A stretch of DNA of 64,000 nt from Rhizobium sp. R634 (GCF_002211305.1 NZ_LOKW01000024.1:1-64000), one strand, 5' to 3'; shown: positions 1-8,626, counted from the first letter of the stretch. Translations and numbers: made by a program. Notes: generated from the letters alone by a model not told the origin.

Positions 1-390
1 TCATGACGTCGGTCGTTGACACCTATTCCTGTACGGGCGCTTTGTCGCGCGAACCCCGGGATGGCCATCCCGGGGTTCGATCCCAGCTTCTCCTGCAGTA
101 AAGCATAGATTTGAGAGACAATTCCTGGCGTTGATATCGGCGGCGTTCGTAAGCAGAAGCTTCAGGATTTCGCGTTCGAAATACATGTCGAGAAGGTGGA
201 CGGGCTGGTATCGATACTCATCGACCGACGTCGCCAGAGATGGTTCGGCTGCAAGCATGGTTCTTACGGTCGTGACATCGCCCGCATGGACGGCATCATG
301 GAATTTCTTGATCACATCCGTACTCGCTGCCGCGGCCGAACTGAATGAAAGTCCCAAGATGGCAATCACACGCAGGATAAAGCGAAGCAT
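1..390 (-). pseudogene. Ankyrin-repeat protein, C-terminally truncated
   Basis: The first 22 residues form a signal peptide (hydrophobic, ending SSAAAA), so the product would be exported. Residues 24-90 look like an ankyrin unit: a helix pair with the AGDVTTVRTMLAAEP pattern, then LLKLLLTNAADINARN. After residue 90 the ankyrin pattern stops and about 38 unrelated residues follow, encoded partly by a 30-bp perfect palindrome. I infer that a repeat element replaced the rest of the gene, because one and a half ankyrin units are too few for a stable fold. A short intact gene cannot be excluded. The start was chosen for the signal peptide. Confidence 0.5.
50..79. repeat. 30-bp perfect palindrome
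   Basis: Bases 50-64 are the exact reverse complement of 65-79 (arm CGAACCCCGGGATGG). It lies inside the aberrant 3' end of the ankyrin gene and resembles the GC-rich palindromic cores of rhizobial intergenic repeats. Confidence 0.75.
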
Positions 391-458
391 TGTTACTCCG
401 AAACTTGGGGCTGGATCGCACGGGAGCTCGGATCAAATCCAGCGCACGCGCTTCTGGA

Positions 459-704
459 TTACCGCCGCTCGGCCGCCGCTTCCGCGAGGCTGCGGAAGGG
501 AAATTTGCGCCCGCATTCGCATTTGAGCATGAAGGATTCCTGGTGGTTGGAAGGACGCTGCACGCCGAAGCCGCGCGGCAGCTGATCGACCTTGAAATCC
601 GGGTGCTTGCGGTTGGGGTCGTCGATCTCGGAGGCCTCGGCAAATCCGGCATTGCCGCATTGCGGACAGCTGAGTTTCTTCGAAAATCGATCGCGAATGG
701 CCAT
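459..704 (-). CDS. Small zinc-ribbon protein (81 aa)
   Basis: The protein carries CPQC (Cys13, Cys16) near the N-terminus and CEC (Cys62, Cys64) near the C-terminus, a spacing that fits a small zinc ribbon. The body is charged and polar with no membrane segment or signal peptide, so it should be cytoplasmic. An in-frame ATG four codons upstream (716) is possible. I prefer 704 because GGGGA sits at a normal distance before it and MAIRDRF is a natural N-terminus. Function is unknown; proteins of this kind are usually labelled hypothetical. Confidence 0.65.
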   Translation of the reverse strand: MAIRDRFSKKLSCPQCGNAGFAEASEIDDPNRKHPDFKVDQLPRGFGVQRPSNHQESFMLKCECGRKFPFRSLAEAAAERR

Positions 705-809
705 GCTCGTCCCCATGCTTGAGAGGCTCCCCTCTTACAGAGGAATGCCGGTTCGTGAAAGTGGAACCATCTTCCGGCAGTGCCGTTCCCTTCCGGAAAG
801 GAGGCGATC

Positions 810-1007
810 ATGCCGAACAGAGATCCGATCCCGACACCGACGACCGACACACCGCGCGGCCCGACGCCGACCCCCGGCATTCCCGACCGCATTCAGGAAA
901 AACCGCCGCTGACGCCGGCGCAGGACCCCGGCGATACGAAGAACCCGCAGGACCCGCCGCTTGATCCGGCGCTGCTGCCGATCGGTGATCCGGCGGGGGC
1001 GGCGTGA
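810..1007 (+). CDS. Proline/aspartate-rich small protein (65 aa)
   Basis: The start is fixed by a strong ribosome binding site (AAGGAGG, six bases before the ATG). Nearly a third of the residues are proline, with many Asp and Thr (PTPTTDTPRGPTPTPG), so the chain is probably disordered. No signal peptide, membrane segment or cysteine is present. The excellent ribosome site argues for real translation. I do not recognise the family and assign no function. Confidence 0.55.
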   Translation: MPNRDPIPTPTTDTPRGPTPTPGIPDRIQEKPPLTPAQDPGDTKNPQDPPLDPALLPIGDPAGAA

Positions 1008-1035
1008 TTTTGGTGAGAGCATTCCCCCACCCTTG

Positions 1036-1171
1036 TCTCATTCCTGTGCCCGTCACGGGAATCCAGCCACCGCGCGTCCGCGCGGTGAATGACTCTTGTA
1101 CGGTGAAGCAGGGTTTCCGGCGCCAAGGACTTGGGCGCACTGGATTCCTGTGACGAGCACAGGAATGAGGA
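1036..1171. repeat. Palindromic intergenic repeat, family A, copy 1
   Basis: About 136 bp with inverted terminal arms of about 30 bp (1037-1066 and 1140-1170); each arm is itself palindromic around TTCCTGTG/CACAGGAA. The same element lies at 18588-18721 in the opposite orientation, with matching internal sequence (CCAAGGACTTGGGCGCACTG). It looks like a small non-coding MITE/RIME-like repeat; no transposase is present. Confidence 0.8.
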
Positions 1172-1269
1172 GGGCTTCCCTCAAGTAAGGACAATCGGCT
1201 CTGCCTATCTCCTCGCTTGACGCCCGCACCCGAATGGCATTTCCTCAGGGAAAAGCAAGGAATACCACG

Positions 1270-1548
1270 ATGCGCGTCCCTATTCTCGTCACCGTCATAA
1301 CCACGCTCGCCGCCGGACTTTCCGCCTGCCAGACGATGACGCCGGAGGAGCGGCGGGCGGCGGATGAGCAGCGTTGCCTCGGTTACGGGTTTCGCCGCGG
1401 CACGGATGGCTTTGCCACCTGTCTGCAGCGCATCGATCTCGACCGGCGGGCTGAATCGCGGGCGCAGAGCGCCGAACTGATGCAGAGCATGGCCTGGGAT
1501 CTCAACGGGCCTTATATTTACCGCGAGCGCTGGCACCATCATCGCTAA
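1270..1548 (+). CDS. Putative small lipoprotein
   Basis: A 92-residue protein with a lipoprotein signal: hydrophobic ILVTVITTLAAG followed by the lipobox LSAC. The mature part is short and Arg/Glu-rich (TPEERRAADEQRCLGYGFRRG), with a second and third Cys that could pair. The start is chosen because AAGGAA precedes this ATG and the signal peptide begins here; an upstream ATG at 1234 would add a non-hydrophobic tail. The last 47 bases overlap the 3' end of ppdK on the other strand. Function unknown. Confidence 0.75.
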   Translation: MRVPILVTVITTLAAGLSACQTMTPEERRAADEQRCLGYGFRRGTDGFATCLQRIDLDRRAESRAQSAELMQSMAWDLNGPYIYRERWHHHR

Positions 1549-4264
1549 GGCCGGCCGTCCGCAGATGCTTTCCGGTCATTTTGCTATTTTCCCGCTGGGC
1601 TTTCAGCTCTGATATGACCGCCTGCGCGGCCGCCAACCTCGCGATCGGCACGCGGAAAGGTGAGCAGGAGACGTAATCGAGCCCGATCGTCTCGCAGAAG
1701 CGGATCGAGGCCGGGTCGCCGCCATGTTCTCCGCAGATGCCGAGCTTCATGTCCTGGCGGGTGCGCCGGCCGCGTTCGGCGGCGATGCTGATCAGTTCGC
1801 CCACACCGTCGAAATCGAGCGAGATGAAGGGATCGTGCTCGATGATGCCCTTGCGCTGATAAGTCGGGATAAAGGCGGAGGCGTCGTCGCGCGAGATGCC
1901 GAAGGTGGTCTGCGTCAGGTCGTTGGTGCCGAAGGAGAAGAATTCGGCCGCTTCGGCGATCACATGGGCGCGAAGTGCGGCACGCGGCAGCTCGATCATC
2001 GTGCCGACCAGATAATCGATCTTCATGCCGGCCTCGTTCATCACATCGCCGGCGATTTCGTCGATGCGCGCCTTGACGTAGTCGAGCTCGGAGCGCAGGC
2101 CGACGAGCGGCACCATGATCTCAGGCACGACGGCGGCACCCGTCTCATGGGCTGCGGCCACGGCCGCCTCGAAGATGGCTCGGGCCTGCATCTCGACGAT
2201 TTCAGGATAGGAGATCGCCAGCCGGCAGCCGCGATGGCCGAGCATCGGATTGAACTCGTGAAGCGCATCGACGCGCTGGCGCAAAGCCAGAGCCTCCATG
2301 CCCATGGCGAAGGCGACTTCGGCCACCTCGTCGTCGGTCTTCGGCAGGAATTCGTGCAACGGCGGATCAAGAAGGCGGATCGTCACCGGCAGGCCGTGCA
2401 TGACGGTGAAGAGGCCGGTGAAATCCGAGCGCTGCATCGGCAGAAGCTTGTCGAGCGCCAACCGCCTGCCCTTTTCGTTTTCAGCGAGGATCATCTCGCG
2501 CATCGCGTGGATGCGTTCGCCCTCGAAGAACATGTGTTCGGTGCGGCAAAGGCCGATCCCCTCGGCGCCGAAGGAGCGGGCGGCGCGCGCATCGGCCGGC
2601 GTATCGGCATTGGTGCGCACCGTCATGCGGCGGGCGCGGTCGGCCCAGCCCATGATGCGGCCGAAATCGCCGGAGAGTTCCGGCTGGATCATCGGCACCT
2701 CGCCCTTCAGCACCTGACCGGCCGAACCGTCAATGGTGATGATATCGCCCTTCTTCAGGGTGACACCGATCCCGAGCAGGCGCTCGTTGCGTTGATCGAT
2801 GCGCATGGTGCCGGCGCCGACGACGCAAGGCGTGCCCATGCCGCGGGCGACGACCGCCGCATGGCTGGTCATGCCGCCGCGCGTCGTCAGGATACCTTCG
2901 GCGGCATGCATGCCATGAATATCCTCGGGGCTAGTCTCGACCCGGAGCAGGATGACCTTGCGGCCTTCGGCCTCAGCTTCCACGGCCTCTTCGGCGGTGA
3001 AGACGATGGCGCCGGTCGCCGCCCCCGGCGAGGCCGGCAGGCCGGTGCCGATCACCTGGCGGGTGACGCGCGGATCGATCGTCGGATGCAAGAGCTGGTC
3101 CAGGCTTGATGGTTCGATGCGCAGCACGGCCTCTTCCTCGGTGAGCACGCCCTCATCGACCATATCGACGGCGATCTTCATCGCCGCGCGCGTCGAGCGC
3201 TTGCCCGAACGGGTCTGCAGCATCCACAGCCGGCCGCGCTCGATGGTGAACTCGATATCCTGCATGTCGCGGTAATGGATCTCGAGTTCGCTGCAGATGC
3301 GGCTGAGCTCATGGAAGGCCTCCGGCATCAGCTTTTCCATCGAGGGCTTGTCGGAGCCGGAGGAAAGACGCCCCTCCTCGGTGATGCTCTGCGGCGTGCG
3401 GATGCCGGCGACGACATCCTCGCCCTGGGCGTTGACGAGGAATTCGCCGTAAAGCGCCTTTTCGCCGGTCGAGGGGTTGCGGGTGAAGGCGACGCCGGTC
3501 GCCGAGGAATTACCGAGATTGCCGAAGACCATGGCCTGGATGTTGACGGCCGTGCCCCAGCCTTCCGGAATATTGTGGAGTTGGCGATAGGTGACGGCGC
3601 GCGCGCTCATCCAGCTGGAAAAGACGGCGCCGACGGCACCCCAGAGCTGGACTTCCGGATCCTGCGGAAACTCCTGCTCCAATTCCTCCTCGATCAGCTT
3701 TTTGTAGAGCGAGACGATATGCTGCCATTCCGAGGCGCTGAGTTCCGTATCGAATTCGTAGCCGAGCTTGGCCTTCTCGTCTTCCAGTATCTCCTCGAAG
3801 GCATCGTTGCCGAGGCCCATGACCACGTCGGCATACATCTGGATGAAGCGGCGGTAACTGTCCCAGGCAAAACGCGCGTCGCCGGCATCGTGGCCGAGAG
3901 CCTGCACCGTCTCGTCGTTGAGGCCGAGATTGAGGACCGTGTCCATCATACCGGGCATGGAGACGCGCGCGCCGGAGCGCACCGATAAGAGCAGCGGCTG
4001 GCTGACGGAGCCGAAGTGGCGGCCGGTGATTGCTTCTATGGCAGAAATGCCCGCACGCACCTCAGCCTGCAGCCCTTCCTCGATGTGGCGGCCGTTCTTG
4101 TAATAGGTGTTGCAGGCGTCACTGACGATCGTCAGTCCCGGCGGCACCGGAAGCCCGAGGCGGCACATTTCCGCGAGATTGGCGCCTTTGCCGCCAAGAA
4201 TCTCCTGGTCGCGCGCCCGGCCCTCTGCCTGCCCGTCGCCAAACGTATAGACCCACTTGGTCAT
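1502..4264 (-). CDS. ppdK: Pyruvate, phosphate dikinase
   Basis: Interconverts pyruvate, ATP and Pi with phosphoenolpyruvate, AMP and PPi in the cytoplasm. The N-terminal nucleotide-binding domain begins with KWVYTFGDG and GGKGANLAEM. The swivelling phosphohistidine domain has GGMTSHAAVVARGMGTPCV with His468 as the phosphate carrier. The C-terminal PEP/pyruvate barrel shows GLCRTEHMFF and LGICGEHGGDPAS. At 920 residues it is somewhat longer than the usual 880-900; the extra part is a polar C-terminal tail after AAAQAVISEL. The leader carries a hairpin just before the ribosome site. The gene seems monocistronic. Confidence 0.96.
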   Translation of the reverse strand: MTKWVYTFGDGQAEGRARDQEILGGKGANLAEMCRLGLPVPPGLTIVSDACNTYYKNGRHIEEGLQAEVRAGISAIEAITGRHFGSVSQPLLLSVRSGARVSMPGMMDTVLNLGLNDETVQALGHDAGDARFAWDSYRRFIQMYADVVMGLGNDAFEEILEDEKAKLGYEFDTELSASEWQHIVSLYKKLIEEELEQEFPQDPEVQLWGAVGAVFSSWMSARAVTYRQLHNIPEGWGTAVNIQAMVFGNLGNSSATGVAFTRNPSTGEKALYGEFLVNAQGEDVVAGIRTPQSITEEGRLSSGSDKPSMEKLMPEAFHELSRICSELEIHYRDMQDIEFTIERGRLWMLQTRSGKRSTRAAMKIAVDMVDEGVLTEEEAVLRIEPSSLDQLLHPTIDPRVTRQVIGTGLPASPGAATGAIVFTAEEAVEAEAEGRKVILLRVETSPEDIHGMHAAEGILTTRGGMTSHAAVVARGMGTPCVVGAGTMRIDQRNERLLGIGVTLKKGDIITIDGSAGQVLKGEVPMIQPELSGDFGRIMGWADRARRMTVRTNADTPADARAARSFGAEGIGLCRTEHMFFEGERIHAMREMILAENEKGRRLALDKLLPMQRSDFTGLFTVMHGLPVTIRLLDPPLHEFLPKTDDEVAEVAFAMGMEALALRQRVDALHEFNPMLGHRGCRLAISYPEIVEMQARAIFEAAVAAAHETGAAVVPEIMVPLVGLRSELDYVKARIDEIAGDVMNEAGMKIDYLVGTMIELPRAALRAHVIAEAAEFFSFGTNDLTQTTFGISRDDASAFIPTYQRKGIIEHDPFISLDFDGVGELISIAAERGRRTRQDMKLGICGEHGGDPASIRFCETIGLDYVSCSPFRVPIARLAAAQAVISELKAQRENSKMTGKHLRTAGLSDDGASARGKYKAR

Positions 4265-4310
4265 CTTCCCCCCAACACCAAACCGGGGTTAGCTTAATCC
4301 CTTGGTGTTG
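4265..4310 (-). promoter_or_regulatory. Hairpin in the ppdK leader
   Basis: CAACACCAA (4273-4281) pairs perfectly with TTGGTGTTG (4302-4310), and an inner GGGGTTA/TAATCCC nearly extends the stem. In the ppdK mRNA the hairpin ends directly before the G-rich ribosome site and ATG, so it could affect translation initiation. Regulation is inference. Confidence 0.5.
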
Positions 4311-4401
4311 AAATGAAAATCGACAAATGCGGCAAAATGTTGCGACGCACAATAAATCTGCATGCGGCGGGCCATCGGACCGAGTGAAACATTTCGGCGC
4401 A

Positions 4402-4441
4402 TAAAAAAAGCTTTGCGGGACTGCAACATGTCCCGCAAAGC
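4402..4441 (-). terminator. Strong intrinsic terminator
   Basis: A 12-bp GC-rich stem with an 8-base loop is followed on the minus strand by TTTTTTT. It ends either the smc transcript or the small RNA candidate, and insulates ppdK. Confidence 0.85.
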
Positions 4442-4512
4442 CTTGTTTCCGTCCGGCCAGGAAAACCGGACGGGGGGTCCCTCAACCCAGGAGCGGTTCC
4501 TCAGAATCGCTC
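4402..4512 (-). ncRNA. Candidate structured small RNA ending in an intrinsic terminator
   Basis: Read on the minus strand, three clear hairpins follow one another. The first is GAGCG/CGCTC with inner TTC/GAA (4491-4512). The second is CCGTCCGG/CCGGACGG (4449-4473). The third is a 12-bp stem GCTTTGCGGGAC (4411-4441) followed by seven T. The last is a textbook Rho-independent terminator, about 435 bp beyond the smc stop codon and 138 bp before ppdK. No convincing reading frame lies between. Either smc has a long 3' UTR or a small RNA gene ends here. The 5' end is a guess. Confidence 0.4.
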
Positions 4513-4876
4513 TGATCTTAGTCTTACGCAATTCCCGGTAGCTGCCTCACGCTTCGGGGAATTGCTCACGGCATCCGATTTTGCCCTCTACCGGAAACCG
4601 CTTCGCGAATTTCGATATGCGCAACGTTGACTGCCTGCCTTCCAGCAAAAATATCAGGTTGCGTTGAAACAACTTCTAATGCAAGTCATTGCAAAGAGCA
4701 TCACCCAAATGGGGTACAGGCCGCCTAAGAGCCGACCTTTTTTGGTGTTTAATGCCAATCTTTTGATTTTTCGCAATTTTTGGACGCAAAGCCGCTCGGC
4801 AACCTCGCTGGAACTGCTCCCGCGCTTCATCCAAACCCAGACGCAGAAAACCACGGTGCGTTTCCTTGAGATCGCT
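4513..4876. other. Non-coding gap downstream of smc
   Basis: I see no supportable gene here. The stretch 4528-4565 has an inverted repeat (GCAATTCCC / GGGAATTGC) of a type scattered through rhizobial intergenic DNA. The rest is unstructured and relatively AT-rich around 4735-4785. Confidence 0.5.
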
Positions 4877-7800
4877 CTAGGCGATCTCGCGCAACCGCTC
4901 AGCCGTCTGCAGGTCGACGGAGACCAGTTGGGAAACGCCCTGCTCGGCCATGGTAACACCGAAGAGGCGGTTCATGCGGGCCATGGTGATCGGATTGTGG
5001 GTAATGATGACGAAGCGCGTTTCGGTGGAAGCGGCCATTTCGTCCATCAGATTGCAATAGCGTTCCACATTGTGGTCGTCGAGCGGCGCATCCACCTCGT
5101 CGAGCACGCAGATCGGCGCCGGATTGGTGAGAAAGACCGCGAAGATCAGCGCCATGGCCGTCAGCGCCTGCTCGCCGCCGGAGAGCAGCGTCATGGTCTG
5201 CGGCTTCTTGCCCGGCGGACGCGCCAGGATTTCCAGGCCGGCTTCGAGCGGATCGTCCGATTCGATCAGCTGCAGTTCGGCCGTGCCGCCGCCGAAAAGA
5301 TGAGTAAACAATCGCTGGAACTGGGCGTTGACAATGTCGAAGGCGGCGATCAGGCGCTCGCGGCCCTCTCGGTTGAGGCTCTGGATGGCGCCGCGCAGCT
5401 TGCGGATCGCATCGATGACATCGTCGCGTTCCCTGACCAGCGTTTCGAGCTTCTCGCTCAACTCCTTCTGCTCCTCGTCGGCGCGCAGATTGACGGCGCC
5501 GAGGCGTTCGCGCTCCATCCTCAGGCGTTCGAGCTCGCGCTCGACTTCACGCGGGTCGGGGAGAGCCTGCATGGCCGGACGCCCGGTCAGACGCAGCGCC
5601 TCGTGCGGGGGCACGTTGAGGACCTCGCGGATGCGGCTTTCGCTTTCTTGCCGCTTCTCGCGGGCAGAGACGAGGCGCTCCTCGGCGCGGCCGCGGCGTT
5701 CCCGGCATTCGGCAAGCTCGGAAAGCGCCGTCGCCGCCTTGTGGTCGGCTTCGCGCTGGATGCGTTCGGCCTCAGCCAGAAGATCGCCGGCGTTTCGGCG
5801 CGCTTCCTCCGCCTTCTGCAATTCGCTGAGCAGGGCGCGGCGTTTGTCATCGAATTCATCCGGCGCCATTTCGAGGTCGGCAGCCTCTTCGCGCGCCTCT
5901 TCCTCGCGCTCGCGGAGCGTGGCGACATGATCTTCTCCGCTTGCCACACGCTGGCGCCAGGTCTCGCGCTCCTGGCCGATCGCGACGATGCGGCGCTGGC
6001 GGGCCTCGTTTTCCCTGGCGAGACTTTCGTGGCGGGCGCGGCTCTCGGCGAGCGCACCGCGATCCGTCGCAACTTCGGCCTGCTGGAAACGCAGTCGCTC
6101 ATCGATCTCGGTCAGATCGGGCGCATCCTCCAGCTCGATGCGGGCATTCTCCTCCTGGACGGCGATCTCCTCGAGCTGCGCGCCAAGCTGGCTGGCGGCC
6201 TCGCTGACAACGTCACGGCGGCGGATGAGGTCTCCGGAAGCGCGCTCGGCAGCCGCGAGCGCTTCACGCGCTTCGCCGAGATGACGCGCCGACAGACGGC
6301 TCATATCGCGCGATTCGGCGAGCCTCCGCTCCTCCCCGCGGATCGCCTCAGCGGCGGCGGCCTGCCGCTCCTCAGCTTCCGCGAGAACATCGCGGGCAAG
6401 CGCCGCCTCGCCTTCGAGTTCGGCCAGGCGGTTTTTCTGGGCGAGGCGAAGGGCAGCAGCGCTCGGAGCGTCAGCACCCGTGACATGGCCATCCCAACGG
6501 TAGACGGCGCCCTCTTTCGTCACCAGCCGCTGGCCGGGCTTCAGCGTCGCCATCAGGGACCCTGCATCAGCCTCCGCGACGAGGCCGATCTGGCGCAGAC
6601 GGCGGGTCAGCGCGGACGGCGCACGAACGTGGTCGAGCAGTGGCGTAACACCTGACGGAAGCGCCGGATCGGCGGCGCCATCGCCGTTTCCGGACCAATG
6701 GGCCGGCGCCTCGGCATCAAGCGGCGATTCCAGATCGTCGCCAAGGGCGGCGCCCAACGCGGTTTCGAAGCCGCGATCGACCTTCAGCTCTTCGGCAACG
6801 GGCGGAAATCTGCCCGCCGCCGCCCCGGCGGCCAGCATGCGGGAAATGGTGCGGGCCTCGGTTTCCAGCGCATTCAGCGCCGAACGGGCCTGCTCTACCG
6901 GCGCGCGCGACAATGCCTCCGTCTGGCGGGCAGCGGCAAGCGCCTGTTCGACCGTCTGGACCGCAGCTTCGGCGTCGGCGACGGCGATCTCGCCGGCCTC
7001 CACCATTGCGCGCTTCTCCTCGGGATCAGGCAGGCCTGATATCTTCTCGCCGATGGCCGACAGTTCCTGGTTCGCCTCGTCCATCTGGCGTTCGAGGCGC
7101 ATCCGGCGATCGGCGAGATCGCGGATGGCGCGCTCCAACTGATTGCGGCCGGCGGCGGCCTCGGCGCGCTCGGCCGTCAGCGCGGTGAAGATGCGCTCGC
7201 TGTCCGCGAGCTTTGCGGTCGCCCCCTCGAAGGCCTCGCGGGTTTCGTCGGCATAGCGGCCGGAATCGGCGAGAATCTCCAAGATTTCCGCCTCTTCCGC
7301 ATCAAGCTTGGCGAGGATGACGGCATTGTCGGCCACCAGCCGCTCCTCGCGTCTGATATCCTCCGCAAGCTGGGCGAGCCGGCGCGTGAGTTCGTCGCGG
7401 CGGCGCAGGATGCGTCCGGCATCTTCCTCCAGCTGGCTTCTGGCGATCTGCAGCCGCTGCAGGGCGGCGGCGGCACGGGCTTCCCCGTCGCGCAGTTCCG
7501 GCAGCTTGAGGCTGGCGATGCCCTGCTGCTTGGCCGCCTCCATCTGGACCTGTGCCTTTTCGGCGACGACTGATGTCGCCTGGTTCAGCGCGCTGTCGGC
7601 CTCGGCCTCGGCCTCCTTGGCCTGTACCCAGCGGATGTGCAGAAGCATCGCCTCGCGGGCGCGGATATCGGCGGACAGCGTCTTGAAGCGGTTCGCCTGG
7701 CGGGCCTGACGCTTCAGGCTCTCGATCTGGCTTTCCAGCTGCGAAGTGACGTCGTCGAGACGCTCGAGATTGCTTTCAGCGGCGCGCAGCCGAAGTTCGG

Positions 7801-8338
7801 CCTCGTGACGGCGCGAATGCAGGCCTGATATGCCGGCCGCCTCTTCGAGCAACTGGCGGCGGGCCTGCGGCTTTGCCTGGATCAGCTCGCCGATGCGCCC
7901 CTGCCCGACCATCGAGGGCGATCGCGCCCCGGTGGAGGCGTCGGCAAAGAGCAGTTGCACGTCCTTGGCGCGGCTTTCCTTGCCGTTGATGCGATAGAGC
8001 GAACCCTGTTCACGCTCGATGCGGCGGGTAACCTGGATCTCGTCGCTGTCGTTGAAGGCGGCAGGCGCCGTGCGCTCGGAATTGTCGAGATAGAGCGCCA
8101 CTTCGGCGGTGTTGCGGGCCGGGCGATTGCCGGAACCGGAGAAGATCACGTCATCCATGCCGGAGGCGCGCATGTTCTTGTAGGAGTTTTCCCCCATCAC
8201 CCAGCGCAGCGCCTCGACGAGGTTCGACTTGCCGCAGCCGTTCGGGCCGACGACGCCGGTCAGCCCCCGTTCGATGATGAATTCCGTCGGCTCGACGAAG
8301 GATTTGAAGCCGACAAGGCGCAGCCTGTTGAACTTCAT
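4877..8338 (-). CDS. smc: Chromosome segregation protein SMC
   Basis: An ATP-dependent condensin subunit that compacts and aligns the nucleoid with ScpA/ScpB. The N-terminal head has Walker A GPNGCGKSN (residues 31-39). The middle has two long heptad-rich coiled coils, full of Glu, Arg and Ala, around a hinge near residues 510-640. The C-terminal head shows the ABC signature LLSGGEQAL and Walker B CVLDEVDAPLDDHN. Its 1153 residues match the usual bacterial length. Its start matches the conserved MKFNRLRLVGFKSF. It lies downstream of the dsbA-like gene, separated by a repeat and a terminator. Confidence 0.97.
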   Translation of the reverse strand: MKFNRLRLVGFKSFVEPTEFIIERGLTGVVGPNGCGKSNLVEALRWVMGENSYKNMRASGMDDVIFSGSGNRPARNTAEVALYLDNSERTAPAAFNDSDEIQVTRRIEREQGSLYRINGKESRAKDVQLLFADASTGARSPSMVGQGRIGELIQAKPQARRQLLEEAAGISGLHSRRHEAELRLRAAESNLERLDDVTSQLESQIESLKRQARQANRFKTLSADIRAREAMLLHIRWVQAKEAEAEADSALNQATSVVAEKAQVQMEAAKQQGIASLKLPELRDGEARAAAALQRLQIARSQLEEDAGRILRRRDELTRRLAQLAEDIRREERLVADNAVILAKLDAEEAEILEILADSGRYADETREAFEGATAKLADSERIFTALTAERAEAAAGRNQLERAIRDLADRRMRLERQMDEANQELSAIGEKISGLPDPEEKRAMVEAGEIAVADAEAAVQTVEQALAAARQTEALSRAPVEQARSALNALETEARTISRMLAAGAAAGRFPPVAEELKVDRGFETALGAALGDDLESPLDAEAPAHWSGNGDGAADPALPSGVTPLLDHVRAPSALTRRLRQIGLVAEADAGSLMATLKPGQRLVTKEGAVYRWDGHVTGADAPSAAALRLAQKNRLAELEGEAALARDVLAEAEERQAAAAEAIRGEERRLAESRDMSRLSARHLGEAREALAAAERASGDLIRRRDVVSEAASQLGAQLEEIAVQEENARIELEDAPDLTEIDERLRFQQAEVATDRGALAESRARHESLARENEARQRRIVAIGQERETWRQRVASGEDHVATLREREEEAREEAADLEMAPDEFDDKRRALLSELQKAEEARRNAGDLLAEAERIQREADHKAATALSELAECRERRGRAEERLVSAREKRQESESRIREVLNVPPHEALRLTGRPAMQALPDPREVERELERLRMERERLGAVNLRADEEQKELSEKLETLVRERDDVIDAIRKLRGAIQSLNREGRERLIAAFDIVNAQFQRLFTHLFGGGTAELQLIESDDPLEAGLEILARPPGKKPQTMTLLSGGEQALTAMALIFAVFLTNPAPICVLDEVDAPLDDHNVERYCNLMDEMAASTETRFVIITHNPITMARMNRLFGVTMAEQGVSQLVSVDLQTAERLREIA

Positions 8339-8368
8339 GCAGAAGCTCCGGCGCGGAGGGTGGGGATG

Positions 8369-8557
8369 GCACCCCCCTCTGCCCTGCCGGGCATCTCCCC
8401 CACAAGGGGGGAGATCGGCAGGAGGCTAGGGTTTCCCCAAACAACGGGCCGCACGTCCAGAGCAGCCTTGAAAGGGTCAGATATTGAGGATGGGACGTTT
8501 CCCCCTGCCGATCTCCCCCCTTGTGGGGGAGATGTCCGGCAGGACAGAGGGGGGTGC
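8369..8557. repeat. Palindromic RIME/MITE-like repeat, family B
   Basis: Two 54-bp arms (8369-8422 and 8504-8557) are inverted copies, differing at about two positions. Each arm contains its own palindrome (ATCTCCCCC-ACAA-GGGGGGAGAT). The 81 bp between them are non-coding. It fits the abundant non-autonomous repeats between rhizobial genes. Confidence 0.85.
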
Positions 8558-8572
8558 TTCCCACGCAGCGAC

Positions 8573-8605
8573 AAAAAAAAGGGCGCACGGCTTTCGCCGT
8601 CGCCC
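8573..8605 (-). terminator. Intrinsic terminator of the dsbA-like gene
   Basis: GGGCG-ACGGC pairs with GCCGT-CGCCC around a TTTC loop with one bulge, and eight T follow on the minus strand. It lies 22 bp after the stop codon, so smc probably needs its own promoter or readthrough. Confidence 0.75.
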
Positions 8606-8626
8606 GTCGTCGTCAAACGGTGCGGT

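Noticed and set aside
70..90. A sequence like a tRNA T-arm (GGGGTTCGATCCCAG)
   Set aside because: The stem does not pair as a T-arm should and no D-arm, anticodon arm or acceptor stem is present; the similarity comes from the palindrome.
1036..1171. Possible insertion sequence at repeat family A
   Set aside because: The element is only about 136 bp with no transposase frame, so at most it is a non-autonomous repeat.
4289..4531. An 80-codon minus-strand frame between smc and ppdK
   Set aside because: It runs straight through the strong terminator at 4402-4441 and has no ribosome site.
8369..8557. Repeated GC-rich arms that might suggest a CRISPR or direct-repeat array
   Set aside because: There are only two units, they are inverted rather than direct, and no spacers or cas genes are present.
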